This document shows, one piece after another, positions 1-11,169 of a DNA stretch of 64,000 nt. How positions within the stretch are numbered: position 1 is the stretch's first letter; each line of letters begins with the position of its first letter. Source of the stretch: Oryzias latipes (Eukaryota; Chordata; Actinopteri; Beloniformes; Adrianichthyidae); NCBI RefSeq assembly GCF_002234675.1, contig NC_019873.2, positions 11,185,740-11,249,739 of the forward strand. Reading direction: 5' to 3'. The notes beneath the pieces are model-generated. The model had not been told where the DNA came from, did no database searches, and saw only the letters and a list, made by a program, of their open reading frames with translations. The translations under genes were made by a program, and so were the position numbers.

Positions 1-2026
1 TGGGCAGCAAACCTCAACCTGTCATGAAACCATTATTGGATTTTTCTGTGGTGGAACCAGAGAAGCTCTGAAGTTCTGGCTTTCATATCATGTGCTTCGG
101 TTTCAAAAATAGATCATCATTGAAAGATCTTTATAACTGCAGTGTGACCTTAGTTTAGTGTGTTGCGGCTTAAATGATATAAAGATTGTATTTGTGAGTC
201 GGGATTCCAAAGTTATGAAGTAAACTTAAATTAATGAACGTTTATTTTAATTGAGTCAAATAAAAATCAGCATTTTTGCTGATGCAGAGCAGGGACGGTT
301 GTTTCTGAAGGCGGGGAGTCATTCCTCCGAGCTCAAACGGAAGCATTCATTCCTCAATGGAGCTGCAGGATGTTTTTGATTGATTGCATTCCGTTCTGGG
401 ATGTTTCTGCTGTAGGATCCCCACCCCATCCCTGCACCAGGGACCCCCCCATGCCACCAACGTGAGGCCAAGTAGACACCGCAGTGTTGGATGAGCTGTC
501 CGGCGTGAATGTGGGTTCTAAAGCTGAGCCAGCACTGCTGTGCAGCCTCCCAGGAGACTCCTTTCCTCTGCTGCAGTTCAGCTATTTTACAAAAAAAAAA
601 AAGAATTATGTTGTGTTTAGGCCTGCAAAATATATCACAAATTTATTGTTATCACGATATCAAGCTGTGCAATACGTATATAGCAAAAGTTGGTGTAAAA
701 GTCGATAAATCTTAAATGTGCTAAAACAATGTTACGGCAGCTTGAAGTATTTAACGGATCAAATAAATCCCTTAATGCATTTGACCAATCAGATGGGCCC
801 CTTCACGTTGTTGACCAATCGGATGAAGGCCTGTTATGTTAGATGCTCGTCTCCCATGTAGACTAGTGTCATTTGGAGAGTAATTCAAGGTACCGGTATG
901 TTGACTCTTATTTGAATGAAACTGTTGCAGTGAAATTGAAATGTTTATAGCTGTTTTGCTATTCTTTCATGTATTTCAAGTCATATCGTCATCGCGATAT
1001 TGATCACTAAGATCGCAGGTTTTCTTAATATCATGCAGCCCTAGTTCTGTTCAAAGAGTTTATCATTCTGAAAGGCAAACACTTTTCATTTACACCAGTT
1101 ACTTTATACATCCTCATCTGTCACGCCCACAATGATCACTAGACAGATTTTCTTTCATTCTTTGCTCCTCATCATTTAGGCATTGGTCACAGCTGCCCCT
1201 ACAGGTGAATCCGGGCTGTGTGCGGGCCAAAAAAAATGGGCTACCCTGTATGTGTCCTGCACAAAATATCAAAAACATAGACCGCTCGTTGAGCCTTTGG
1301 AGGAAAAATGAAGGTGCCTCAAGCCTCAAGGGAACTGTGAGACATATCTGCGCTCCCCTTAAGATGCGGCTGCACCTCTCTACGACCCTCCACGGGTCTG
1401 GACTATCCAAAAACCTGCAGCGCCTGTACAGGCGCATGTGACTAACGCTTAAGCTAGTTTTTGATTTTCATATTGAAACACTTGTAAGAAGAGCCAAAGA
1501 ATATCTCAATACGATAAAGATAAAGAAACAAGGTTTTCCCAGACAAAAGGTTCTCACACGGAAAGCAGGTCCTTCTTGTTTCTTCTAAAGACCATCTAAA
1601 GAAATTTGTACCTTCAATTGGTTTATGTGGCAAATACAAAGTTACACCAAGCATCCACAAAAAAGATCTCATGATGTTATATTTCCACAAATGGGGCAAC
1701 CCCTTCAGTCATGGGATACCACTGAAGAAGTGAAATAAAATCAGTTTCTACTTTCTTTACTTTGAGAACTCCACCCGAGCTTCTCCTTAAACCCATCTTC
1801 TCTTTTCTGCCTGTGCTCAGCCTCAGTAAAAGGATTAAGTTCTTAACACGTTTTCCTGGGATTCTGACTCTTCAGGCCTGTTTGCAGTGAGACCAGATCA
1901 GACCTGATCAGATGTTATTCAATAAGTGAATCACTACTGTAATGGAGACAAAGATCTTTCTGGAAATCTCAAAAACATCTGTATTGATTCTGGGATTAAT
2001 AATCTGTTTTTCTTTGTGTTTTTTAG
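1..2026 (+). other. ppp3r1: ppp3r1 intron 1 (3' part)
   Basis: This is non-coding sequence upstream of the first visible coding exon of ppp3r1. The exon at 2027 begins at Gly2, so the start-Met exon and promoter should lie upstream of the window; I found no ATG directly followed by a good splice donor here. The stretch contains a 426-bp hAT-type element (618-1043). The rest (1-600 and 1045-2000) shows no gene and no repeat I recognise. Confidence 0.7.
618..1043. mobile_element. Non-autonomous hAT-type element
   Basis: The 426-bp element starts TAGGCCTGCA and ends TGCAGCCCTA, so the termini are imperfect inverted repeats of the TAGGGCTGCA type common in fish hAT MITEs. It is flanked by GTTGTGTT (610-617) and GTTCTGTT (1044-1051), an 8-bp target-site duplication with one mismatch, the length expected for hAT. 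The interior is AT-rich with GATATC-like motifs near both ends and has no coding potential. The mismatch suggests an older insertion than the other hAT elements in the window. Confidence 0.75.
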
Positions 2027-5000
2027 GGAAATGAAGCGAGTTACCCCCTGGAAATGTGCTCACATTGTAAGTATTCCAACCTCATCCAAAATGTTTTTAC
2101 TACTTTTTTATTTGTAGTTTTAATTTTAAAACCGGAAGTGTTTTTCATCATGAAGTTCTTGTTTCAGCAAAGGTTTCATTAAAAGGTTTGCAGAGAATTA
2201 AGGGATTTGTTGAATTTCTTTCAATTAATACTAACAATTTATTAGTATTTTATGATTTTTGTAGTTGTTTTTTCTCTTATAAAAGCACAGTCTTTTACCA
2301 TATGTAGGAGAGATCCTTATCGAGATTCTTAAAGAAGTTTGTGGTCAATATTTTTTTGGATTGTTATTCTCTCTTATTTATTTATTTTGTGTTAAATTGG
2401 AGCACTCTGGACCTAATGTTTGGTTCTTGTTTTTTTCTTAATTTTTGAGATTGAAAAAAATCCCTCTTGGTGGTCTAAAAGTAAAGGTTGGAAGTTTGTT
2501 ATATTAGGAGAACTTCTTAAAGCCACTTTTTTTTTGATCTTTTACTTGTAAAATGTTGTAAAATTAATTAAAAATACCTTGAAATAAGGCTTTTCACAAC
2601 AATTATTAGGTTTGATTAAAAATAGATGAATTCGATTATTAATTAGAGGTCATGACTAATTAATCACACACAAAATAATTTTTTAATTTATTGTTAAAGC
2701 TACCCCACAGAAGTGTTAAATGATAAGTTGGTTAATGAAACTAAAATCAGAAAACCTAGATCTGTTTATTAAATTAGTTTATTTTTAAATGTGTTACAAA
2801 TGTTTTGGATCCGGACTCAAAATTAAAAGACTGAGAATCAGATCAAATAAATAAATAAATAAATAAAACTTTCAAAATGTTTAATTTTACAGGGGGAAAA
2901 AATCCATTATTTCAGAAAAATTGTCAAAACTTTATTTGTTTTCAGGTGAAAATAAAGCTAAGCTAAATGCTAAAATGGTTCAAAAAGCAGTAGGAAAGCT
3001 CCAAAGAACTCAAACATCACCAAAAAAATCACCTTAAATCTTACTTTTGTACTGTAAATATGCTTATTATGATATACTGATCTAGGTGAGAAAGGTAATG
3101 GCTAAAATGAAAAGAAAAATGTATGGTGACCTAAAAAAAAACACAAAAAAGTACTCTTTCCTGCAGAGGCATCAATAAAATGAGTGGGAAATGTCCAAAA
3201 TACAGATAAAAAAAGCCAGTAGGACAGCAGCTATGCACCTTCAGCTTGCTTGGATCCAATGCTCCATCGTGGAGGACCTTGGGCTGCCTGGCTCTCCATG
3301 CATCACTCCCACTGAGGAAAGCCCACATGATGTGTGGACAAGCGTGAACTCGTCAGACTCGCTGATGCTTACTCACTGCTCTTTGTTCCACTTACTTCTT
3401 TAAAATGCTCACCAATCTGTGGAGTTCCCGCCCAGCGTCTCGTGATCTACGGTAGTCTGTTTGTTTGATCTTTTTTTTTCTTCCCATCACCTCCTGTGTC
3501 TCTGATTGTTTGACCAACAGAGCAGCTGCTCACTGACCCTGAAGAAATCGGTCCGTTTGGTTCGATTGTGAAACACGTTTCGGCGTCGAATCCTTCATCA
3601 TCAGGGTTTGATCGGGAAAACGCGTTGTCCTACATCCAAACACACGTGTGTGCCCTTTTGGAGAACACACTTACTGTTGACGAGCGTGCCCGCTCTGTTT
3701 GGACACCCCCAACCCCCTGGAACTCGCCGCAAGGCCGAAACCTTTGCTGCTCCGTCCGAGGCCGCCCAGAATAAACAGCACTGGAGTTCCTTGTTGCTAG
3801 GGATTTCCCTGAGGGCGGGAGCCAGAGCCTCTGCTGGTGGGGGTGAGCTGGGGGTTTTCTGATGACTGCAGAGCTATAAATGTGCCGCCCTGCTTTTGTC
3901 CTCAGTCGGTTCAGGATCACGGCAGAGTAATCAGCCTAATGCACGGAGTGCAGGAGCTGCCCTCTGTGCCCCAATGCTGGCTGCAAACCCAGAGCTGAGC
4001 ATCAGATGAGATGACTGTGGATGGCTGCCTCTCATTTCAAAGACTTTACTGTGCATTCAGTGGTTGTACATTGTGTACATAGAGCCCGAAAACGTTCAAA
4101 TGTGCTTAGCTACACATGATTGCGAAACTTTTGAATGTGGAAGTCTGAAATGCGCTTATACACGTTTGCATAGATCACTTTTCTTTTTTATTTTGAAATG
4201 ATTTGATAATGGTAACGATAGATGTGATTGACAACTATCCTCAGGAAGAAGGATCAGGTTGGATTGTGATCCATGGTGAAGTCGATAAACCGTTACCTTC
4301 TTAGTTTAAAGTAAATTCCAGTAAGTCTTTTGAAATATGTTTCACACAGAAAAAAAACATGACTTTCGTAGTTTACCAACAAAATGTGCTCACTAACTGA
4401 AGATCAAGACATTTAAACATTTTTCAAAACTGCATTTTAGCTAAATAAATAGCCATTTATAATTATATCAGTGTATTAATAATAATCATAATGAATTAGA
4501 TTTACCTGTGCTTTTGCGGGCGCTCTAAGCGCTTACATTGTGTCCATCATTCATGACAGAGGCGTGGCTGTCAGTTTGCGCCTACGGCCTACTAGTCCCA
4601 TCACCGAGACATTCATGCACATTCACACACCAGTGGAGCAACACTGGAGGCAGGGAGGGTGAAGCATCTGTCCCAAGGACGGTGGACTGGGGGAAAGCTG
4701 GGATCAAACCGCCGACCCTTCGATCATTGGACGACCTGCTCAACCGCCTGAACCACTGCCGCCTCATTAAATTAGTATTTTACAGGCATGTGGAGCTTCT
4801 GTTCTCAAACAGTTAACTCACCATAGCTGAGATGGGCAGAATGATCCACTTCAAACTGTAACTGCAGTTTTCATGGCAAAATGATGACAGAAAAATGTGA
4901 CTTTTATTGTGAAAATAGGAGACGTTTCCTGCAGCTTCCTGTTTGACCTTCCTGTTTGAGTTTGTAGGGCTGCATCTGCAGCAGGGATACTTACACCCAC

Positions 5001-8000
5001 ACTTACTCACTACAACCCCATTATGCTAACAGGTGCAGTGTCGTCTGTCAAACTCAGGTAATTACTGAGCTGTCTGTGCCCCCCCCCCCCGCGCGCGCTG
5101 TGTTCAGGCTGCGGTTTCCAGGCCTGCTCACGCCATTTGTGTCACATGAACAGCTTGAAGGCTCTGCTGAATTTCTGTTAACGTGTCGATTCCTAACATC
5201 TGCATTAGCATTCTCCTCATGAACAATGGTCCAGCTGTTCCCTCCTGATTGCATGCATGTGGGCTTTCAAGAGGGGGGGGGGGGGGGGGGGGGATAATGG
5301 ATTCCTGTTGCCTGGTAACACTTGTGGGTGCATGCAGTGTTTGTTTAAGTCTGCGTGAGGTTCCCGGTTCCATCTGGACGTCCCTCAAAGCTGCTTATTA
5401 GCAGCTGAAGGAGGAGCCTCTGGGACTGTAGAGATTTCCCACAATTCTCCTGTGTTCACTTCATATCAGAAGGGTTTAGAATAGAGCCCTGCGCGGGACT
5501 ATTTTCTTCATCCCGCTCCCGCGCCCACTGAATTTCTGACCAATCCCGCACCCGCAATATGTATGTCCACTCCTGCCCGCACCCGCAAAACTAATAGAAT
5601 TTATTCCTGCACAGTAATAGAGATGCATTGATTTTGTATCGTCTCCCGTCCCGCAGGAAAAAAACACGTATTTGTATTGATATTATTAAAGAGATTCATG
5701 TCCCTCCTCCAGCCTCATCTTTTCATGCATTCCTCTTTTGTGTTATGTGCAACTTAATTATTAAATATATTTTCCCAAATCCTGTTCGGTTAAAAGTCTG
5801 CGTGTGTGCGCGCGCAGACAGACGGCCTGAAGCGCGCTCTTAGTGAGAGGCGGGGCGGGGCGTTGCACAACCCCAACAACAGGTTAGATGACAAAGGCCA
5901 TTGGGCGTCTCTGCCTGGTGCCTTCACGGAGCTTCAGTACATAAGAATCCAACAGCCGCACAGCCTAACGTAGTCCGCTAATATATATTCATGAGATATT
6001 CATGGCAGCACTGATCCTGCGGGGGGTTTTTTTGCCGCCCGCTCCCGCCCGCAGCACAATTCAAACCGCCCAATCCCGTGAGATTTGGGTTAATGCAGCC
6101 CTCTAGTTTAGAACACTGACTGTATATGAGAACTGGACTGAGTCAGTGTGATGTCACCCATTGGGAATGACTTCCTCCAGCTAGTAAAAGGAAGTCAGTT
6201 GAGTCGCCATTTTTAGAGTCGCCAGTATGGACGTTGCCATGTTAGAACCAGAAAACATCAATAAGCAGTGATTGGTTCAGTATCCTGAGTCAACATTTCT
6301 AAGGCAACCACCTTCACCAATCAGGGATGAGCTTGTTGGAAGGCCACACCCCTACCACTGAAAGCAGACGACACAAAATCTGGAGCTTTAAACAGCAATG
6401 AAATCAGTTTTTAAATTTGAGTTTTATTTAATTTAAAATGGTTGTGTGTGTGTGTGTGGGGGGGGGGGGTGAACATGAGTTTGCATCAGAGTCAGAGATG
6501 AGGTTTGTCAAATCAGGAGTCCCTTGCTAGCTTTGCTCTTTACTTTGTGCTGTCACAGTGACCTGCTGTCCTCCGGTCTGGCAGACACTCGCCATGTTTC
6601 AAAACTGAGAAGGAGTCGTCTCTGCCGCCATGAATAATCCATGTTCTGCTCTCTGGGCAGCTCCTGGCAGCGGGCAGGAAGCAGAACACACAAGGAACCA
6701 GCAGCAGGAACATCTTTTTAGTTTGTTCCACCGACAGTGAAACACTGAAGCAGTCGCACCCGTGTCCTGACCTTTCTACCCAAAAGAAACGTTGTTGATC
6801 AACATGTCAGTGATGCAGTTTGTGGTTCAGCTGCAGTGTTCCCACCTTACATCCGAAGAGGAACCTGAAGGTCTCCGTGGGGAAAATGGCTGGTGAGAAT
6901 TGGGATTGATAAAGGTATTTCTAGTGGTAGGGGTGTGGCCTTCCAACAAGCTTGTGATTGGCCAAAGTGGTTGCCATAGAAACAATGACTCAGACCAATC
7001 ACTACTTACTGACGACATCTGACTCCAACCAGGCGGCATCCATATCACAAAAAATGTGTTGACTTCAACTGTTTGGAGCCAGAGGTAAACCATTTTCTAT
7101 GGGGGGGGGGGGGCGTCACACTCCCTCGGTCCAGTTCTCATAGAAGGTAAACGGTGTGTCGTCCCCACAGTCTTCCGCTCGTTCAGGTCCAGATTGTTCT
7201 GATGGCACTAGCTCCAACCGGCTTCCACCGTTCTGTGTCAGAATAGGATGTCGTTCACCTGCCCCAGCATCACCTGCTGGATCCTCAGACTGGAGGCCTT
7301 TGGGGGAGGTATTAGCTAAAACGGTGTGGACTGGAGGATGCGTGGGTTCCAGGACCATCCAGATGTTGCAGAGGAAGAAGGTGTCTTGTGTAGCTAATGA
7401 AAATCAGGTTCCTGCAGCTCCTCAGTCTGAAGGATTCAGCTGTTAGAATTTTTGTCTTTGTCTTTCTTTTTTTTCTGTCTGTGGAGCAGAAGATGCTGAA
7501 CTGCTCGTGTAGCGATTGTGCTAAAATAAAGTTCTTTTTCACGTGTTTGTGCTGAGAGTGGAACCAGAAGGCCGCTGATTTAAAAAAAAAAGGTGTTTGG
7601 TGTCACAGGACAGCCGGGAGGCGGACACTGTGAAGAACATGCTGGACCTGAAATCTGCGGCGCTGATGCTCCTGCAGTCTGAGGGTTCAAATCAAGTCAT
7701 CTGAGGACTTTTCTTCAGAATGAAAGTTGTCTGTTAGAATCGGAGGAGCCGGCTCCAAATCAGCTGTAGTTTCAGTGTTTGTTGATGATGAAGATGAACA
7801 TTTATCATCTGAGGAAGAACCTCAATTCTTGATTATGTTTGGTTTTGCCTCCAATCTTTGAGGAATGACCACAAAGTTCCAGAAAACGTCAGCCTTGATC
7901 TCATCATGTGGCGTTTGCAGCATCAGGGAAAGATATTTTAGGATTTTTTTGCAGTGAAGTTGAAGGGCCGCCACTCCACATGCTCATTGGTTCTTCCTTC

Positions 8001-11000
8001 TGCAGAGCCCATCTTTCTCTGCCTCCACCCCAACTTTCTTGTCTCACCTTTTCTCCCTCCTGCTCTACCACACTTGCAGTCAGATTAGTCATGGAGCTGA
8101 TGCAGCACGTTCGCGTCCACAACACCACCCACCTCCGTCTCTCTCCTTCCCCGTTTCTTGGAGCCGAGCGGCTGAATGACAGGCCAGTTGTTGGAGCTGC
8201 AGAGGAGCAGCCAGTCGGCTGCAGCAGCGGCGCTCTTCTCAGATTTGTTGGAGATTCGTCTGCAGGTCCGGCCTGGATTGGACTCCAGTCCTGCCCTCTA
8301 TTATGTGTCTATTATGTCTCTATTATGTTTTTAACATGTTCTTGTGGTATTTTTCCGATGATGGTGGACATATATGTAGAAAATTTAGGTTAAACTGACT
8401 CTACTGAGTATTTCTTTATTCAAATCATTGTAAATCAGGAGCAGATAGAAAAAATGCCAATTAAAAAGGAGTTTACTATAGTTTTTTGGGTTTGCGCTTA
8501 TATACTATTCATCCTATGTTTTATGACGCTGAATAAACATCGGTGTGTTGTGGTAGTAAAGCGTAAAGAGATTTAACATATTGCTTTTTATTCCATTATT
8601 ATGATTTACCTTCCAAGAGGAAATGTCTGTTCTTCTGCTATTTTGTTAAATAAATTCCTCCCAAAGGTGCAACTTATGCATTATATTCTTCTTTATTTTG
8701 CATTTTTTGGCTGCCGTAGTCCGAAAACACGTTACTTGTTGGCCACACGTTTCCTGCTCCGCTCCTTTCTGATGGATCCACTTAGAGGACTAGATCCACG
8801 TATGTCTTTGCTGTCCTCGTCTGAGTTTGTATCTGGCTCTAAACTGTACGGCTGGACAGCTCCAATATAGCTGGTAATGTTAAGTTGGAGGGTGTGAGGG
8901 GCTGTAAACAGAGAACTCTCCATGCCAACTGCTCCGTCCCAACTCAGAGGTAGATTTCTAATGAACTTTTGCCGCTTTGCAGAAACTATTTGCTAGAAAA
9001 CAACACAGGGTTTCAAAGTTGTGGCATAATCAAAATTAAGAAAAACACCGGGAATGCTTTGAAAATAAATCCGAACATGATCGGAGTGGGACTTTAAAAA
9101 GCTTCTGAGGAGTACTGCTGGTTCTCATCAAGGACCCCAGACTCCTGCAGCTGCAGTGAGTCTGTTGGTTGGCCCGTGTGGTCACATGACTGCGTGAATG
9201 AGCTTATAGGGTGATTTGTTATTGCCCCATGATTACTCCTCGCTGTCGCTCACTTTTCTTTACCTGAGAGGAGAGACTTCCTCTGATGGAGGGGGTCCAG
9301 AAGAGACGAGCTCCTGCAATGAGACTAGTAGGCAAAGTCTGTAAGTGTCCTCACAGCTCCCACTTCTCTCCTGCTCTCTTTTCTTATCTAATTTTGGGTC
9401 CTTGCAGAGTTTCTGTCAGGCGTTTCCTTTTTTCGTGTCACCTATTTGAGGCCTCGCTGCAGAGCAGGCTGGATTTAGACGTTGGTGGGGGTTTACACTC
9501 CAGTTTTCTGGAGGTGTCGTCCTTGACCCGCTTCCAAGCAGAAGTTTCTATAGTTTGCAGCTGCAGTTCATTCAGGGATTTTCAAGTTTTGTCTTTGGGT
9601 CTGCAGCAGACAAACGCTGCCTTCTTTTTGTCATCATCTTTGTTTTTGCTGGACTCCGGGTTTGTGTGTTCTGAAGATGACGGGGAACCCTGTGCTGAAT
9701 GTCCTCGCAGCTTCTCACGCAGACCTTCTGCCTGTGTTTCCTTTTTCCTCTCCGTCTAGTCGATGCTGATGAGATTAAGAGGCTAGGGAAGCGGTTTAAG
9801 AAACTCGACCTAGATAACTCGGGCTCGCTCAGCGTGGAGGAGTTCATGTCCCTGCCGGAGCTGCAGCAGAACCCGCTGGTGCAGCGGGTCATCGACATCT
9901 TCGACACGGACGGAAACGGGGAGGTGGACTTCAAAGGTGAACTAACCCGCCGTGAAGCTCGCAAATCTGACCTTTCTATCTTAACGTTGCAGACATAAAA
10001 CATTGAAATCTTTGTTTCTGAAGAGTAAATCATCAGAAAGCTGAAGGCTGATGAGTTGGTTGAAAATAAATCACTTTTGGAAGTTTGAGGTCAAAACTTC
10101 AAAGCAAAGTTTCTACAAACCATATACACAAAGTTTCTGTTTCACAGAACAAATCCACTCTGACATATTTAAAATGTATCGAGTCTACACTCGTGTTTTG
10201 AAAATCCCCAAACAATCAGACTGAATAAATGAAACTGTTGAAGGGTTAGTTGTAAATGTTTTAAAATGTCCAAATCCTTTTGAATTGTGTGTTTTTTTTC
10301 AGTTTGTTGTGTAACCCTGAAGTGTGTCTGTCCTCTCAGAGTTCATCGAGGGGGTGTCACAGTTCAGCGTCAAAGGAGACAAAGAGCAGAAGCTGCGATG
10401 TAAGTCATGCTCCCCGTTCATTACAACCTCACGTCCACAGGGGGCGCCACAACCTACGCCACAGCATAGGCTCACATGGACACGAAACCATGAAAAACAT
10501 TTTGTAGATAGAAAATGAGCATAAGTTTGAAAGAAATTGAGAAAAATTTGAGTTTTCTATTCCAGTATTGTTTACTTTAGTGTGAGAAAGAAATCAAACT
10601 GGAGAACATTTCAGTTCCCAAAATCCTTACAAGTCGTGATCAGATCTTTGTTTTCTTTCTGTAATACTGGATTTAAACAAGAGAGAGAATGTTTGTGTCT
10701 GTGTGAGAAAAATGTAGAAAGGGTGTGTGGTTTGGGGTTTTACAGGCCTAAACTGTACAGGAGATACAGCAAGCAGGGAGATTGAATGACAAGGTCAACA
10801 GCCAATCAGGACTCAGAACCCAATGCACTGTAGAAAAAGAACATGTAGAATTGTATTGAAATAAATCAGCAAGACCACGTACGATGGCGTATTAGAGCCA
10901 GTTCACAGGGGGGGAAAAATTATTAGGACTTTAAAATCATATGCTAAATTTGACTTTTTATTTTGTAAATTTACGTTGTTTTGTTTTTACATGTTGATTA

Positions 11001-11120
11001 ACTAGAAGAAGAAAAAAAGACAAAATTCAGTTGTGTCCGAATTCCCACTCTAACCCCTAACTACTAAAACTATATAGTGCTGGACTATGTATATATATAT
11101 ATATATATATATTTTATATA

Positions 11121-11169
<49 letters not shown>

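Larger units (their letters stand above)
2067..9759 (+). other. ppp3r1: ppp3r1 intron 2
   Basis: This 7.7-kb intron starts with the donor GTAAGT and ends with CTAG. It holds an AAAT microsatellite (2844-2869), a SINE-like repeat (about 4530-4770), C and G homopolymers, a 624-bp hAT MITE (5482-6105), two inverted copies of a lineage repeat (about 6115-6380 and 6915-7145), and a long copy of another dispersed family (about 8300-9097). The 3500-4030 and 7150-8280 parts are GC-balanced and resemble no repeat I know. Reading frames of up to 161 codons in this intron lack any recognisable protein. Confidence 0.7.

Noticed and set aside
1926-2117. 63-codon frame across the first visible ppp3r1 exon
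   Set aside because: It is the wrong frame and ignores the splice sites; the exon reads [10 protein letters not shown] from 2027.
7908-8393. 161-codon forward frame in ppp3r1 intron 2
   Set aside because: No known domain, low-complexity composition, and its end overlaps a dispersed repeat.
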